DNA of 64,000 nt from Microthrix sp041394405 (GCA_041394405.1 JAWKIF010000006.1:744001-808000); one strand, 5' to 3'; shown: positions 8,906 through 17,627, counted from the stretch's first letter. The notes: a model not told the origin generated them from the sequence alone. Program-made: numbers and translations.

Positions 8906-8927
8906 ACCGTATCCGAGCGGGGATACG
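8906..8927. promoter_or_regulatory. inverted repeat between divergent lapA-like and SDR genes, candidate operator
   Basis: CCGTATCC (8906-8913) and GGATACGG (8920-8927) form a perfect 8-base inverted repeat with a 6-base spacer. It sits in the 90-base divergent gap, 18 bases upstream of the SDR start codon, a position suited to repressor binding. The regulator is unknown. Confidence 0.4.
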
Positions 8928-8945
8928 GCGTGGGAACATCCGGGC

Positions 8946-9761
8946 ATGGCTCGCGGATCGACACAGTTGGATGGTGCCCATGCGGTGGTGACCGGTGGAT
9001 CGAGTGGCATCGGCGAGGCGACCGCCCTCGAGCTGGCCCGCCGGGGCGCCCGGGTGACGCTGATGGCCCGCAGGCCGGGGCCACTCGATGAGGCGGCGGG
9101 GCGTATCCGGATGGCGGCGGACGCTGACGTCGGCATCGTGCCCGTGGACGTCAGCGGGCGGGTCGAAGTGGGGGAGGCGTTCCGGACCGCCGTAGGGGAG
9201 CGGGGCGAGGTGGATGTGCTGGTGACCTCGGCGGGCGTCACCCGGCCGGGACGCTTCGTGGAGCTGGAAGACGACGTGTTCACGACGATGATGGAGGTCG
9301 ACTACTTCGGCACCCTCTGGCCGGTGCGAGCGGTGGTGCCGTCGATGGTGCGGCGAGGCTGCGGCTCCATCGTGATGGTGTCCTCTGCCGCAGCCTTGGT
9401 CGGCATCTACGGCTACAGCGCCTACGGGGCGGCCAAGTTCGCCGTGCGAGGGCTGGCCGAGGCGCTGCGCACCGAGCTGGCCCCGAACGGCGTCCACGTG
9501 GCCTGCGCCTACCCCGCCGACGTCGAGACGCCCATGTTGGCGGAGGAGGCGCAGCACAAACCGGCCGAGACGGCAGCGATCGCCGGTTCCATCACACCCA
9601 TCGAAGCGACGCAGGTGGCGGCGGCCATCGTCGCGGGGATTCGCCGGGGCACGCCGGAGATCTATGCCGAACCCCAGAGTCGGGCGCTGGCCCGCACCGT
9701 GGCCGCCGTGCCGGGCATCTACCGCCGCATGTTCGACCGGCGCGTTGCGAGTGTGCGCTGA
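8946..9761 (+). CDS. classical short-chain dehydrogenase/reductase, ketosphinganine-reductase-like
   Basis: 271 residues starting at ATG 8946. VVTGGSSGIGEATALEL is the NAD(P)-binding loop; the basic LMARRPG after strand 2 suggests NADPH. VTSAGVTRPG replaces NNAG, MVSSAAALVGIYGYSAYGAAK supplies the catalytic Ser, Tyr and Lys, and YPADVETPML follows. The long C-terminal tail with PEIYAEPQSRALAR and IYRRMFDR resembles 3-ketodihydrosphingosine-reductase-like SDRs, which reduce long-chain ketones at membranes. Sphingolipid synthesis cannot be claimed without a serine palmitoyltransferase, and none is in the window. An inverted repeat at 8906-8927 may control it. Confidence 0.8.
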   Translation: MARGSTQLDGAHAVVTGGSSGIGEATALELARRGARVTLMARRPGPLDEAAGRIRMAADADVGIVPVDVSGRVEVGEAFRTAVGERGEVDVLVTSAGVTRPGRFVELEDDVFTTMMEVDYFGTLWPVRAVVPSMVRRGCGSIVMVSSAAALVGIYGYSAYGAAKFAVRGLAEALRTELAPNGVHVACAYPADVETPMLAEEAQHKPAETAAIAGSITPIEATQVAAAIVAGIRRGTPEIYAEPQSRALARTVAAVPGIYRRMFDRRVASVR

Positions 9762-9804
9762 CGCGCACCGCCGTTCGCCCAAACGTCGCGTCGTGTGACA
9801 CAAA

Positions 9805-9819
9805 CAACAACGATTGTTG
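9805..9819. promoter_or_regulatory. inverted repeat CAACAA-CGA-TTGTTG upstream of fur, candidate Fur/PerR site
   Basis: A perfect 6-base inverted repeat with a 3-base spacer lies about 50 bases upstream of the fur start. It is unusually A/T-rich for this genome, as Fur-family sites tend to be. A second repeat, GGTTG-N5-CAACC (9832-9846), overlaps the promoter. Both share the TTG/CAA half-site theme, fitting autoregulation. Confidence 0.45.
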
Positions 9820-9829
9820 GTCAGCACTC

Positions 9830-9858
9830 TTGGTTGTTCACCAACCGGATGGTAGGTT
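9830..9858 (+). promoter_or_regulatory. fur promoter, leaderless
   Basis: TTGGTT (9830-9835) and TAGGTT (9853-9858) are separated by 17 bases. The ATG at 9865 is the seventh base after the -10, so transcription should begin at or next to the start codon. No Shine-Dalgarno is present. The inverted repeat GGTTG-N5-CAACC lies across the -35 and spacer. Confidence 0.55.
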
Positions 9859-9864
9859 GCCTCC

Positions 9865-10299
9865 ATGCGGTCGCCGGAGGAACTTGCCACGCTGTTCCGC
9901 AGTTCGGGGCGCAAGGTCACCCCGCAACGCGAGCGCATCTTCCGCGTCCTGCACGGCAACCTTGGCCACCCCACGGCCGAGGGTGTGTACGCCGAAATCG
10001 TGGGCGACATGCCCACGGTGTCGTTGCGCACCGTGTACCAAACGCTGGCGGAGTTGGCCGACCTGGGGGAGATCACCAAGATCGACCTCGGCACCGGTTC
10101 GGCTCGTTTCGATCCCAACGTCGTCGCACACCATCACCTGGTCTGCGACGACTGCGGGGCCATCCGGGACGTCACCGCCGCAACGACCGACATTCGGGTG
10201 CCGCCCCGCCAGCGGGACGGCTTTCGAATCGAGGAAACCGAGGTGGTCTTCCGTGGCCGGTGCCGGGACTGCCTCGCCAATCAACCCACCGGAAAGTGA
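9865..10299 (+). CDS. Fur-family metalloregulator, probably PerR-type
   Basis: 144 residues. The winged helix covers residues 1-85, with VTPQRERIFRVLHGNLGHPT and the recognition helix region SLRTVYQTLAELADLGEI. The dimerisation domain holds HHHLVCDDCG and CRDCLAN, two CxxC pairs that bind structural zinc, plus the regulatory His cluster. Fur proteins repress with iron bound; PerR members sense peroxide by oxidising a metal-binding His. The next gene is rubrerythrin, a peroxide reductase, only eight bases away, so a PerR role is the best reading. The promoter appears leaderless and carries inverted repeats that may be its own operator. Confidence 0.88.
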   Translation: MRSPEELATLFRSSGRKVTPQRERIFRVLHGNLGHPTAEGVYAEIVGDMPTVSLRTVYQTLAELADLGEITKIDLGTGSARFDPNVVAHHHLVCDDCGAIRDVTAATTDIRVPPRQRDGFRIEETEVVFRGRCRDCLANQPTGK

Positions 10300-10307
10300 G
10301 GACAGCA

Positions 10308-10727
<420 letters not shown>

Positions 10728-10730
10728 TCC

Positions 10731-10761
10731 CTGGGCTCCCTCGGACAGCGAGGGAGCCCAG
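10731..10761 (+). terminator. strong hairpin terminator after rubrerythrin
   Basis: A perfect 13-base stem (10731-10743 with 10749-10761) encloses the 5-base loop GACAG, starting four bases after the rubrerythrin stop. No T-tract follows, as is common in high-GC actinobacteria. Confidence 0.75.
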
Positions 10762-10830
10762 CGGTTGACGCGTCGCCGCACTTCCCGACCGAGCCAGAGT
10801 CCTCCGACCACGGCCCGGCGACATGACGAG

Positions 10831-10869
10831 AAGGGGTCGTTGTCCGCTGGCCGCGGCGCGGCCCCTTCG
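10831..10869 (+). promoter_or_regulatory. leader hairpin upstream of the Fe-S oxidoreductase gene
   Basis: GAAGGGGTCG (10831-10840) pairs with CGGCCCCTTC (10860-10869) through ten positions, one a T-G wobble, around a 19-base loop. It lies 55 bases before the ATG at 10925. It may be a leader element or a second terminator; the sequence does not decide. Confidence 0.35.
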
Positions 10870-10924
10870 ATGTTGTGAGCCCCACGATCACCTACCCCCA
10901 CACCCGGCATCCCTGGAGAACGCG

Positions 10925-12262
10925 ATGACCACCACCTACGACCCGTACCACCCGAAGTACTTCGATGAGTCCGACCTGCGCGAGGAACTCGACCGGGTGT
11001 ACGACCTGTGCCACGGATGTCGGCTGTGTTTCAAGTTCTGCTCGTCGTTCCCCACGATGTTCGACTACATCGACGCCGACCCAAACCAGGACGCCTCCAC
11101 CATGACGCCTGCCCAGCAGGATCAGGTGGTCGACGAGTGCTTCCAGTGCAAGCTGTGCTACGTCAACTGTCCGTACATCCCGGGCCAGAGCGAGTGGAAC
11201 CTGGACTTCCCCCGCCTGATGATGCGGGCTGATCAGGTGCTCTTCCGCAACCGTAAGCGCAGCGTGGGGACCCGCCTGACCGACCTGGCCCTGGGGCGAA
11301 CCGACCTGGCGGGAACGGTGGGTTCGGCCGTTGCTCCGTTGGCCAACAAGGTGGTCACCCAACCAAACTCGCCCGGTCGCAAGGCCATGGAGGCGACCGT
11401 GGGCATCGCCAGCCAGCGCATCCTCCCGCCGTATTCGAAGACCCGATTCTCCACCTGGTTCTCAAAGCATCACACCGAGCGGCTCGGCCAGGATCGCCGC
11501 GGCGACGTGCTGGTCTTCGCCACCTGCCTCGTGGAGTACCAGGACGCCCAGGTGGGCCGCGACCTCGTGGCCGTGTATGAGCGCAACGGCATCGGCTGCT
11601 CGGTGCCCGAGGGCCAGCGCTGCTGCGGTGCGCCCGTGTTGCACCAAGGCGACGTGGACGGGTTCGTCAAGGTTGCCCGCAAGAACGTGGCCGTCCTGAC
11701 CAAGGCCATTCGTGATGCCAAGGTAAACGGCCAGGATCCGGCCATCGTGGTGCCCGAGCCGACCTGTGGCTACGTGCTCAAGAACGACTACGTGGACTAC
11801 GTCGGCGGCCCGGACGCCGAGTTGGTGGCCGAGCACACCTTCGATGCCTGCGAGTACCTCATGTCGGTGCACAAGGAGGACAAGGCCCAGGGCGGAGAGG
11901 GGCTCGACACCAACTTCACCGGCACCATTCCCGAGACCACCACCTACCACGCTCCCTGTCACCTCCGGGCGCAGAACGTGGGGATGAAGAGCCGGGATCT
12001 CATCAAGCTCACCGGCACCAAGGTGACCCTGGTTGCCGAGTGTTCGGGCATCGACGGCACCTGGGGCCTGCGGGCCGAGAACGTTGACGCCGCCCGCAAG
12101 GTGGCCAAGAAGATGGCCGCCGCCATCGAGAAGGCCGACAGCGAGGCCGTGGCCGGCGACTGCACCCTGGCCAACGGCGGTATCGAGCTGGAGACCGGCC
12201 GCACACCGCAGCATCCGCTCTCGCTGGTGGCTCGGGCCTACGGAATCCGCCAGGAGCCGTGA
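10925..12262 (+). CDS. Fe-S oxidoreductase, GlpC/HdrD-like, with two 4Fe-4S and two CCG domains
   Basis: 445 residues; ATG 10925 follows GGAGA. Near the N-terminus CHGCRLCFKFC and, 45 residues on, CFQCKLCYVNCPYIPG bind two 4Fe-4S clusters. Two cysteine-rich CCG-type domains follow, one with RCCGAPVLHQGD and one with TYHAPCHLRAQNVG plus a downstream Cys. This is the layout of the GlpC subunit of anaerobic glycerol-3-phosphate dehydrogenase and of heterodisulfide reductase HdrD, which pass electrons at the membrane surface. No catalytic flavoprotein partner is adjacent. Instead it sits between rubrerythrin and DUF3501, a recurrent arrangement. It may supply electrons to rubrerythrin, which here lacks a rubredoxin domain; that is inference. 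Confidence 0.85.
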   Translation: MTTTYDPYHPKYFDESDLREELDRVYDLCHGCRLCFKFCSSFPTMFDYIDADPNQDASTMTPAQQDQVVDECFQCKLCYVNCPYIPGQSEWNLDFPRLMMRADQVLFRNRKRSVGTRLTDLALGRTDLAGTVGSAVAPLANKVVTQPNSPGRKAMEATVGIASQRILPPYSKTRFSTWFSKHHTERLGQDRRGDVLVFATCLVEYQDAQVGRDLVAVYERNGIGCSVPEGQRCCGAPVLHQGDVDGFVKVARKNVAVLTKAIRDAKVNGQDPAIVVPEPTCGYVLKNDYVDYVGGPDAELVAEHTFDACEYLMSVHKEDKAQGGEGLDTNFTGTIPETTTYHAPCHLRAQNVGMKSRDLIKLTGTKVTLVAECSGIDGTWGLRAENVDAARKVAKKMAAAIEKADSEAVAGDCTLANGGIELETGRTPQHPLSLVARAYGIRQEP

Positions 12263-12317
12263 GCGCGACATCGCAGACCATCGGCGGTGGATCAGCAATC
12301 ATCGATCAGGAGGCCCC

Positions 12318-12929
12318 ATGAGCAATCCAACCACACCGAGCCGGGCGCTGACGTTGGACGACATCGTCGACAACCGCAGCTACGAACGCGAGCGGGACCA
12401 GTTTCGGCGCCACATCATCGAGCTGAAGAAGCGGCGGCGCGTCAGCGTGGGCGAGTTCATCACGTTGCTGTTCGAGAACCGCGAGACCATGCGGTTTCAG
12501 ATTCAGGAAATGGCCAGAGTCGAGCACCTGGACACCGACGAGGCCATTGCCAACGAGCTGGAGGCCTACAACCCGCTCATCCCCGAACCGGGGCACCTGT
12601 CCGCCACCTTGTTCATCGAGCTGACATCCGACGAGGACCTCCGTACCTGGCTTCCCAAGCTGGTGGGCGTCGAGCGCTCCATTGAGTTGCGCTTGGCCGA
12701 CGGCTCGGTCGTCGTCGATACGCCTGAGGCGGGCCACGAGGCACAACTGACCCGCGAGGAGGTGACCGCAGCGGTGCACTACATCTCCTTCGAGCTCACG
12801 CCCGAGCAGGTGGAGTTGGTTGCGTCGGGCCCCGTGGAACTGGCGGTCAACCACCCGGAGTATTCGTCGGTGGTGCAGCTGGAGCCGGCCACGACGGAGG
12901 AATTGCTGGGCGACCTGCGGCCGGACTGA
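12318..12929 (+). CDS. DUF3501 family protein
   Basis: 203 residues; ATG 12318 has a full AGGAGG four bases away, among the best ribosome sites in the window. It starts with LTLDDIVDNRSYERERDQFR and continues with a basic IIELKKRRRVSVG and FENRETMRFQIQEMARVE, the conserved block of DUF3501. The C-terminal half is a predicted alpha/beta domain without recognisable catalytic residues. The biochemical function is unknown. In many genomes this family sits beside rubrerythrin and the GlpC-like Fe-S protein, exactly as here, so it very likely acts with them in peroxide or redox handling. Confidence 0.85.
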   Translation: MSNPTTPSRALTLDDIVDNRSYERERDQFRRHIIELKKRRRVSVGEFITLLFENRETMRFQIQEMARVEHLDTDEAIANELEAYNPLIPEPGHLSATLFIELTSDEDLRTWLPKLVGVERSIELRLADGSVVVDTPEAGHEAQLTREEVTAAVHYISFELTPEQVELVASGPVELAVNHPEYSSVVQLEPATTEELLGDLRPD

Positions 12930-13068
12930 GCCGGCTGGTGCTGCCGGCACCGGCGACGGAGGGGCGGGGTGCCCTGGGTTGCTGAAACGCAGAGCGTGAG
13001 TTGGCAACCAGTCACCGTAGGGGTTTCGTAACGTTGGACGACAACTCTGCCTTGCAGCGTCAGGCAAC

Positions 13069-13097
13069 TTGAGTTGGTTGTCATCGTTCCGTAATCT
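13069..13097 (+). promoter_or_regulatory. whiB promoter, leaderless
   Basis: TTGAGT (13069-13074) and TAATCT (13092-13097) are spaced by exactly 17 bases. The whiB ATG at 13104 is the seventh base after the -10, so transcription should start on the A of the start codon. No Shine-Dalgarno is visible. This is the clearest sigma-70-type promoter in the window. Confidence 0.7.
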
Positions 13098-13103
13098 GCG
13101 GGA

Positions 13104-13355
13104 ATGCAGAGCTGGCAACGCAGGGCATCGTGTGCGGGTCTCGACTCGGCCATCTTCTATCCGCCAAGTGACGACGAGGCGAGCCGCGCCAAGGCGGTCT
13201 GCGCCGAGTGCCCGGTCCGGATCGACTGCCTGGAGTTCGCCGTCACCGTCCGTGAGAAGGACGGCGTGTGGGGTGGGTTCACGGCCATCGAACGCCAACG
13301 CCTCATCCGACGCCGTCGGCGGCAGCGCCGAGCTGCGTTGGCCTCCACCGGCTGA
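13104..13355 (+). CDS. WhiB-family iron-sulfur transcription regulator
   Basis: 83 residues. The four cluster cysteines are in RASCAG near residue 10 and in VCAECPVRIDCLEF near residues 33-42, the C-Xn-C-x2-C-x5-C spacing of WhiB proteins. GVWGG is the hallmark beta-turn that contacts the sigma factor. The strongly basic RLIRRRRRQRR tail is the DNA-binding part. WhiB proteins occur only in actinobacteria and some of their phages. They bind a 4Fe-4S cluster, sense NO or oxygen, and act through the primary sigma factor. It is a single-gene unit with a leaderless promoter. Which of the WhiB1-7 groups it belongs to cannot be settled by eye; the short length excludes the largest. Confidence 0.93.
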   Translation: MQSWQRRASCAGLDSAIFYPPSDDEASRAKAVCAECPVRIDCLEFAVTVREKDGVWGGFTAIERQRLIRRRRRQRRAALASTG

Positions 13356-13360
13356 CGGCG

Positions 13361-13381
13361 GCCGCCCAGCTACCGGGCGGC
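13361..13381. terminator. hairpin between convergent whiB and phosphotransferase
   Basis: GCCGCCC (13361-13367) pairs perfectly with GGGCGGC (13375-13381) around the loop AGCTACC. It lies at the meeting point of two convergent genes and overlaps the last codons of the minus-strand gene. It could stop transcription in both directions. Confidence 0.45.
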
Positions 13382-14317
13382 GTCGAGGACCTGGCTGAGG
13401 CGGTCGGCCATCGCGCCGAGCTCCGCCTCGTTGTTGGTCCAGGCGTTCCAGGCCAGGTGGGTGGCGCCGATGTGCAGCAGGTAGCAGCGGTGGCGCACGG
13501 CGGCGTCCACCATCAGGTCGGGATCGGCCCCGTCGGTCAGGGTGGAGATCCGCCCCCAGACGTCGGCTGCGGCGATTCCGGGATGCCATGGGCCCCAGAA
13601 CGTGCACCACGCGACGTCGTAGAGAAAGTCGCCCAGGGTGCTGCACTTCCAGGAGAACACGGCGGTCACCCGTGATGCGTCGTTGGAGACCAACACGTTC
13701 TGGTGCAGCAGGTCGCCGTGCACCAAGTCGGACCGTTGGGGGCAGGCGCTCGCCAGCTGGTCGATCTCGCTCCTGCAGGCCCGGAACAGCCGATCGAGCT
13801 GGGGATCGTTGCGCAGCCGGGAGCGCCAGCCACTCACCCGACGACCGGGGTCGTCGGTCAGCCCCTGATGCAACCAGGTGTGCCAGGCGCCGCTGGCGGG
13901 CGCCCCGGCCTGGCCCCACGGCACAGGCCATGGGTTGCCGCCGACCGATCGCAGGGCTCCCAGCATGGCGAGGATGGCTGGGCCGGCCCTCTCCGCCTCG
14001 GTCGCATCGACCAGTTCGAGGAATCGCCCGGTGTGGCGAACGGAGATGGCGTAGCACCGACCGAGGGCCTCCCCGACGGCCAGCACCTCCGGCACGGGCA
14101 GCCCGGGTCGGTCGAAGGACCTGGCGGCGCGGTCCATCTCGAATCCTGCGGAGTCGGCGCCGATGCGGAGCACCAACCGACGGTCGCCGACCCGGTAGCC
14201 GAACGCGTTCGACCAGAACCCTCCAGTCAGGGGCTCGAGCTCGGCAATCGGCGCGCCGTGGTGCTCGGCGAGGAAACGCTCGACGTCGGCGGGACGAGGT
14301 TGGGCCGCAAAACTCAC
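13370..14317 (-). CDS. APH-family small-molecule phosphotransferase
   Basis: 315 residues from GTG 14317 (VSFAAQPRPADVERF); the frame is open further upstream but that stretch is antisense of the sulfatase. GFWSNAFGYRVGDRRLVLRI is the nucleotide-binding strand pair. SDLVHGDLLHQNVLV is the Brenner motif HGDxxxxN with the catalytic Asp, and GDFLYDVAWCTFW follows. The usual DFG-equivalent IDW is FSWK here, so the metal-binding Asp is not obvious. APH-fold proteins phosphorylate aminoglycosides, choline, homoserine or similar small alcohols. The target here is unknown, and resistance should not be assumed. It follows the sulfatase on the same strand. Confidence 0.7.
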   Translation of the reverse strand: MSFAAQPRPADVERFLAEHHGAPIAELEPLTGGFWSNAFGYRVGDRRLVLRIGADSAGFEMDRAARSFDRPGLPVPEVLAVGEALGRCYAISVRHTGRFLELVDATEAERAGPAILAMLGALRSVGGNPWPVPWGQAGAPASGAWHTWLHQGLTDDPGRRVSGWRSRLRNDPQLDRLFRACRSEIDQLASACPQRSDLVHGDLLHQNVLVSNDASRVTAVFSWKCSTLGDFLYDVAWCTFWGPWHPGIAAADVWGRISTLTDGADPDLMVDAAVRHRCYLLHIGATHLAWNAWTNNEAELGAMADRLSQVLDAAR

Positions 14318-14405
14318 GCAGCATTCTGCCAGCCACACCGGTGCGGCCCGACCCCGGGGACGTGGGCCGACCCGCTGCCGACGAGTCGGTGAAGGGGAGC
14401 GTGGG

Positions 14406-15776
14406 TCAGGAACCGGGGGTGAGGATGGTGGGTCGGTGGTCCTCCAGCCGCTCGATCTCGTCGGCCAACTGGATGGCGAGCGATCGGCGCAGTTCGATGG
14501 TGTCGGCGGCGCCGGCCAGGTTGTGGCGCTGGGCCGGATCATCGACGTTGTCGTACAGCAGCTGCTCCCGGTAGGTGTCGGCGCGGCTGCGGCGGTAGCG
14601 GGCAAGCGGCCCGGCGTTCGCTGCCGTGACCGCATAGGTGTGGCGTTCGGTCCGCAGCGCCCGGCCGACCTGTGATTCGCTGATCTGCACCAGCAGCGAG
14701 TCGCGGGCGACCCGGCCGTTCAGCGCACCCTGGAGGGGCAGGCCATGGGTCGCAGGTGGATCGCCGCCCGCTGCGGCGACGAGCGTGGGCATCACGTCGA
14801 GGTTGGAGACGAGCCGATCGCTGCGACGGCCCCCACGAAAGCCAGGGCCACGTACCACGAGGGGGACGCGGATCGAGGCGTCGTGGGCGCTGCGTTTGTA
14901 CTCCAGGTTGCGGGTGCGGAAGTGCGTGCCGTGATCGCTGGAGTACACCAGCAGCGTGTCATCGAGGGCGTCGGCCCGCAGCAACGCATCGGTGAGGCGC
15001 CCGACGGTGGCATCGATCGAGGCGCAACAGGCCAGGTATTGGGAGTAGTTCCAGCGCCAGTCGCCGAGACGGCCCGCAAGGTCGGGCGGCACGTCGTAGC
15101 CGGAGAAGCGAGCGGCCCAACCCTTGGGCCCAATCGTGCGGAATCGGTTGTTCTGATGGTGCGGTTCGAGAAACGACAGGAACAACAGAAACGGGCGGCC
15201 GTCGCCTCTGGATTGGTCGGCCAGCCGAGCGCCGAGCGTCTCGAGGGCGAGATCGCCCAACGCGTCCACGCGAAATCCCTTCAGCTCCACCCGGTTGCCC
15301 TCCCCATCGAAGACATGTCCTCGGGTCGGGCCCGAGGTCGCCTCCAGCGAGTCGGCGGCCAGCCAGAGATCCCGATACCCGCCCCGGCGATCGGGCGGAA
15401 TGGGCTTGGTGGCGAACCTCGTGGCACCGGTACCCGGCTTGGGCAGGTACCCCCCGTCGGAGGCCAAGTGCCACTTGCCGATGTAACCGGTCCAGTAGCC
15501 CAACGCACCAAGGCTGGTGGCCAAGGTGGGGCCGTTGGCGGGCAACGACCGGCCGTTGCGCCAACACCCGGTGGCCGTCGGCATCATGCCGGTCTGGATG
15601 GCCGCCCGCGACGGCCCACACAGCGGCTGCACCGTGAAGGCGTTGTCGAAGGCGACGCCCTCGCTGGCCAGGCGGTCCAGGTTTGGTGTCACCTCGAGCC
15701 GCTGGCCAAACGCACCGCACGAATCGGGCCGCTGTTGGTCGGACAACACCACCAGCACGTTGGGTTGTCTGGGCAT
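14406..15776 (-). CDS. type I sulfatase (formylglycine-dependent)
   Basis: 456 residues from ATG 15776. PNVLVVLSDQQRPDSCG supplies the metal-binding Asp residues. QPLCGPSRAAIQTG contains the CxPSR motif whose Cys is converted to formylglycine. YIGKWHLASDG is the second sulfatase signature, and VYSSDHGTHF carries the later Asp/His ligands. The absence of a signal peptide points to a cytoplasmic enzyme. The family hydrolyses sulfate or phosphonate esters, and choline-sulfatase-like members share this form; the substrate is not predictable here. The formylglycine-generating enzyme is not in the window. Confidence 0.9.
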   Translation of the reverse strand: MPRQPNVLVVLSDQQRPDSCGAFGQRLEVTPNLDRLASEGVAFDNAFTVQPLCGPSRAAIQTGMMPTATGCWRNGRSLPANGPTLATSLGALGYWTGYIGKWHLASDGGYLPKPGTGATRFATKPIPPDRRGGYRDLWLAADSLEATSGPTRGHVFDGEGNRVELKGFRVDALGDLALETLGARLADQSRGDGRPFLLFLSFLEPHHQNNRFRTIGPKGWAARFSGYDVPPDLAGRLGDWRWNYSQYLACCASIDATVGRLTDALLRADALDDTLLVYSSDHGTHFRTRNLEYKRSAHDASIRVPLVVRGPGFRGGRRSDRLVSNLDVMPTLVAAAGGDPPATHGLPLQGALNGRVARDSLLVQISESQVGRALRTERHTYAVTAANAGPLARYRRSRADTYREQLLYDNVDDPAQRHNLAGAADTIELRRSLAIQLADEIERLEDHRPTILTPGS

Positions 15777-15849
15777 GGGTCGATCTTGGCAGGGTGCACG
15801 GGGTCGCCCAAGCGGTGGCGGGCCGGTGGGTCCCGTAGAGTCGACCGGC

Positions 15850-16905
15850 GTGAACGACCTCTTTGTCCATGGTGGCTGGCCCACCCTCCTCGGTCGGCTG
15901 GTGCACGGCTCCGACCTCACCGCTGATGAGGCCCGGGACGTGCTGTCCGTGGTGCTTGCCGGCGAGGCCACCGATGCTCAGCTGGCGGGCCTCCTGGTTG
16001 GCCTTCGGGGCAAGGGCGAGGCCCCGGCCGAGGTGTCGGGCATGGTGGATGCCATGTTGGATGCGGCCGCTCCGCTCGAGTTGGCCCAGCCGCACGTGAT
16101 CGACCTGGTGGGCACCGGCGGTTCGCCTCGGCGGCGCACCCGGGCGCTGAACGTGTCGACGGCGGCCTGCTTCGTGGCGGCCGGGGCGGGCGCCAAGGTG
16201 TGCAAGCACGGCAACCGCCGAGCCAGCTCCACCAGCGGATCCTCCGACGTGCTCGACGAGTTGGGCATTGCGGTGGAGCTGGATGGCCCCCAAGTGGCCG
16301 CCTGCGTCGCTCAGGTGGGGTTGGCGTTCGCCTTTGCCCGCATGTTCCACCCGGCGATGCGCCATGCGGCCACCGTGAGGGCCGAGCTCGGCATCCCCAC
16401 CGTGTTCAACCTGCTGGGTCCGTTGGCCCACCCCGCCCACCTGACCCGTGCCGTCATCGGGGTGAGCGACCCGTCGCGCCTCGAGCTCCTCGCCGAGGTG
16501 ATGCGACGGCGAGGCGTGGAGCGAGTCTGGCTGGTGCACGGCGAAGACGGGCTGGATGAGCTGAGTACCTCGTCCGCCTCACAGATCATCGAGGTGAACG
16601 GCGACGAGGTGACACGACGCAGGCTGGAGGTGGCCGAGCTGGGCATCTCAGCGGTGAACTCCGAGGACATTGGCGGGGGCGACCCGACCGAGAACGCCCG
16701 CATCATCTCCGAGGTGCTGGCCGGCATGCCCGGCCAGGAGGCCGACCTGATCGTGTTGAACGCAGCCGCCGGGTTGGTGGTGGCCGGGCTGCACGACGAT
16801 CTGCCGGAGGCGTTGGACGCTGCCCGCAACTCGATTGCCTCGGGCGCCGCCGAGCGCACGCTGGTCGAGCTCCGCCAGCTGACGGCGGAGTTCGCCGGAT
16901 CCTGA
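15850..16905 (+). CDS. trpD: anthranilate phosphoribosyltransferase
   Basis: 351 residues from GTG 15850, which sets the N-terminus at the usual place for the family; upstream codons are antisense of the sulfatase. DLVGTGGSPRRRTRALNVST is the PRPP-binding loop. VCKHGNRRASSTSGSSDVLDELG is conserved around the anthranilate and magnesium sites, and HPAMRHAATVRAELGIPTVFN follows. The enzyme joins anthranilate to phosphoribosyl pyrophosphate, the second step of tryptophan synthesis. No other trp gene is adjacent. As in mycobacteria (Rv2192c next to Rv2191), it lies beside the DEDD/GIY-YIG nuclease gene. Confidence 0.95.
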   Translation: MNDLFVHGGWPTLLGRLVHGSDLTADEARDVLSVVLAGEATDAQLAGLLVGLRGKGEAPAEVSGMVDAMLDAAAPLELAQPHVIDLVGTGGSPRRRTRALNVSTAACFVAAGAGAKVCKHGNRRASSTSGSSDVLDELGIAVELDGPQVAACVAQVGLAFAFARMFHPAMRHAATVRAELGIPTVFNLLGPLAHPAHLTRAVIGVSDPSRLELLAEVMRRRGVERVWLVHGEDGLDELSTSSASQIIEVNGDEVTRRRLEVAELGISAVNSEDIGGGDPTENARIISEVLAGMPGQEADLIVLNAAAGLVVAGLHDDLPEALDAARNSIASGAAERTLVELRQLTAEFAGS

Positions 16906-16961
16906 AGCCCTGACGAGCCAGATCTGGGGGGGCCGGCCGTGCGACCCGCTTGTCGCCGCGG

Positions 16962-17528
16962 TCAGCCCGGACCGTCGAGGCGTCCGCCGCCGGCCGGGTG
17001 GGCGCTCCGGGAGATGTCGTCGACCACCCGGCGGGCCTGCACCAGTGCGTCCAGGTCGTCGGCCACCTGCTCCAGTGCGTCGTGCCCGTCGCCGGGAACC
17101 AACGGTTCGTTCAGGTAGGCCGCCGACAACTCGGTGGCCACCTCCTCCGCCCGCCGGACCCGCTTGTGGATGGCCACCAGCTCCTGGCGTCGGGCCTTGC
17201 GGGGCAGCGTGGACGCCGCGGCGATGCGGTCGTCGAGGCTCACCGCATGTTCTTCGAAACGCGCCGCCAGGTCGTCGAGCACGGTGGGGGCGCCGGTTCG
17301 GCGGCGCATGGCCCGTGCCCGCTGCACCGCCCGGGTCAGCGTGACGACCCGGCGATGAAGGAACGCCGAGGGCGACGGAGCCGCCAGCCACCACACGGGA
17401 GCTGCCGAGCGCCGCGAGGGCACCGGCCGATTGCGGCGCGTCAACACCGTGAGGACCACGGCGATGAGCCCACCGACCACCACGAACCACGACACGGCCG
17501 CCACCAGCAGGAAGGCCTCGCCGCTCAT
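16962..17528 (-). CDS. single-pass membrane protein of unknown function
   Basis: 188 residues. The N-terminal helix FLLVAAVSWFVVVGGLIAVV anchors the protein. The rest is cytoplasmic, basic and helical, with Arg/Ala/Glu-rich stretches such as RRAEEVATELSAAY that look like coiled coil. No family is recognised. It lies between trpD and the nuclease, 99 bases downstream of the latter on the same strand, so the two may share a transcript. Confidence 0.65.
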   Translation of the reverse strand: MSGEAFLLVAAVSWFVVVGGLIAVVLTVLTRRNRPVPSRRSAAPVWWLAAPSPSAFLHRRVVTLTRAVQRARAMRRRTGAPTVLDDLAARFEEHAVSLDDRIAAASTLPRKARRQELVAIHKRVRRAEEVATELSAAYLNEPLVPGDGHDALEQVADDLDALVQARRVVDDISRSAHPAGGGRLDGPG

Positions 17529-17627
17529 GGGCCGACAACCTGAGGGGAAGAAGCTACCGCCGCGGGGTCGACCGCCGCTGAGCCGACGACGGCGACTGCG
17601 GGGAAGCGAGCAAGCATGAGGTTCAGC

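Noticed and set aside
13370..14317. Aminoglycoside-resistance gene, also considered for 48609-49553
   Set aside because: The APH fold is shared by many metabolic kinases and nothing in sequence or context points to antibiotics; one copy lacks an obvious second metal ligand.
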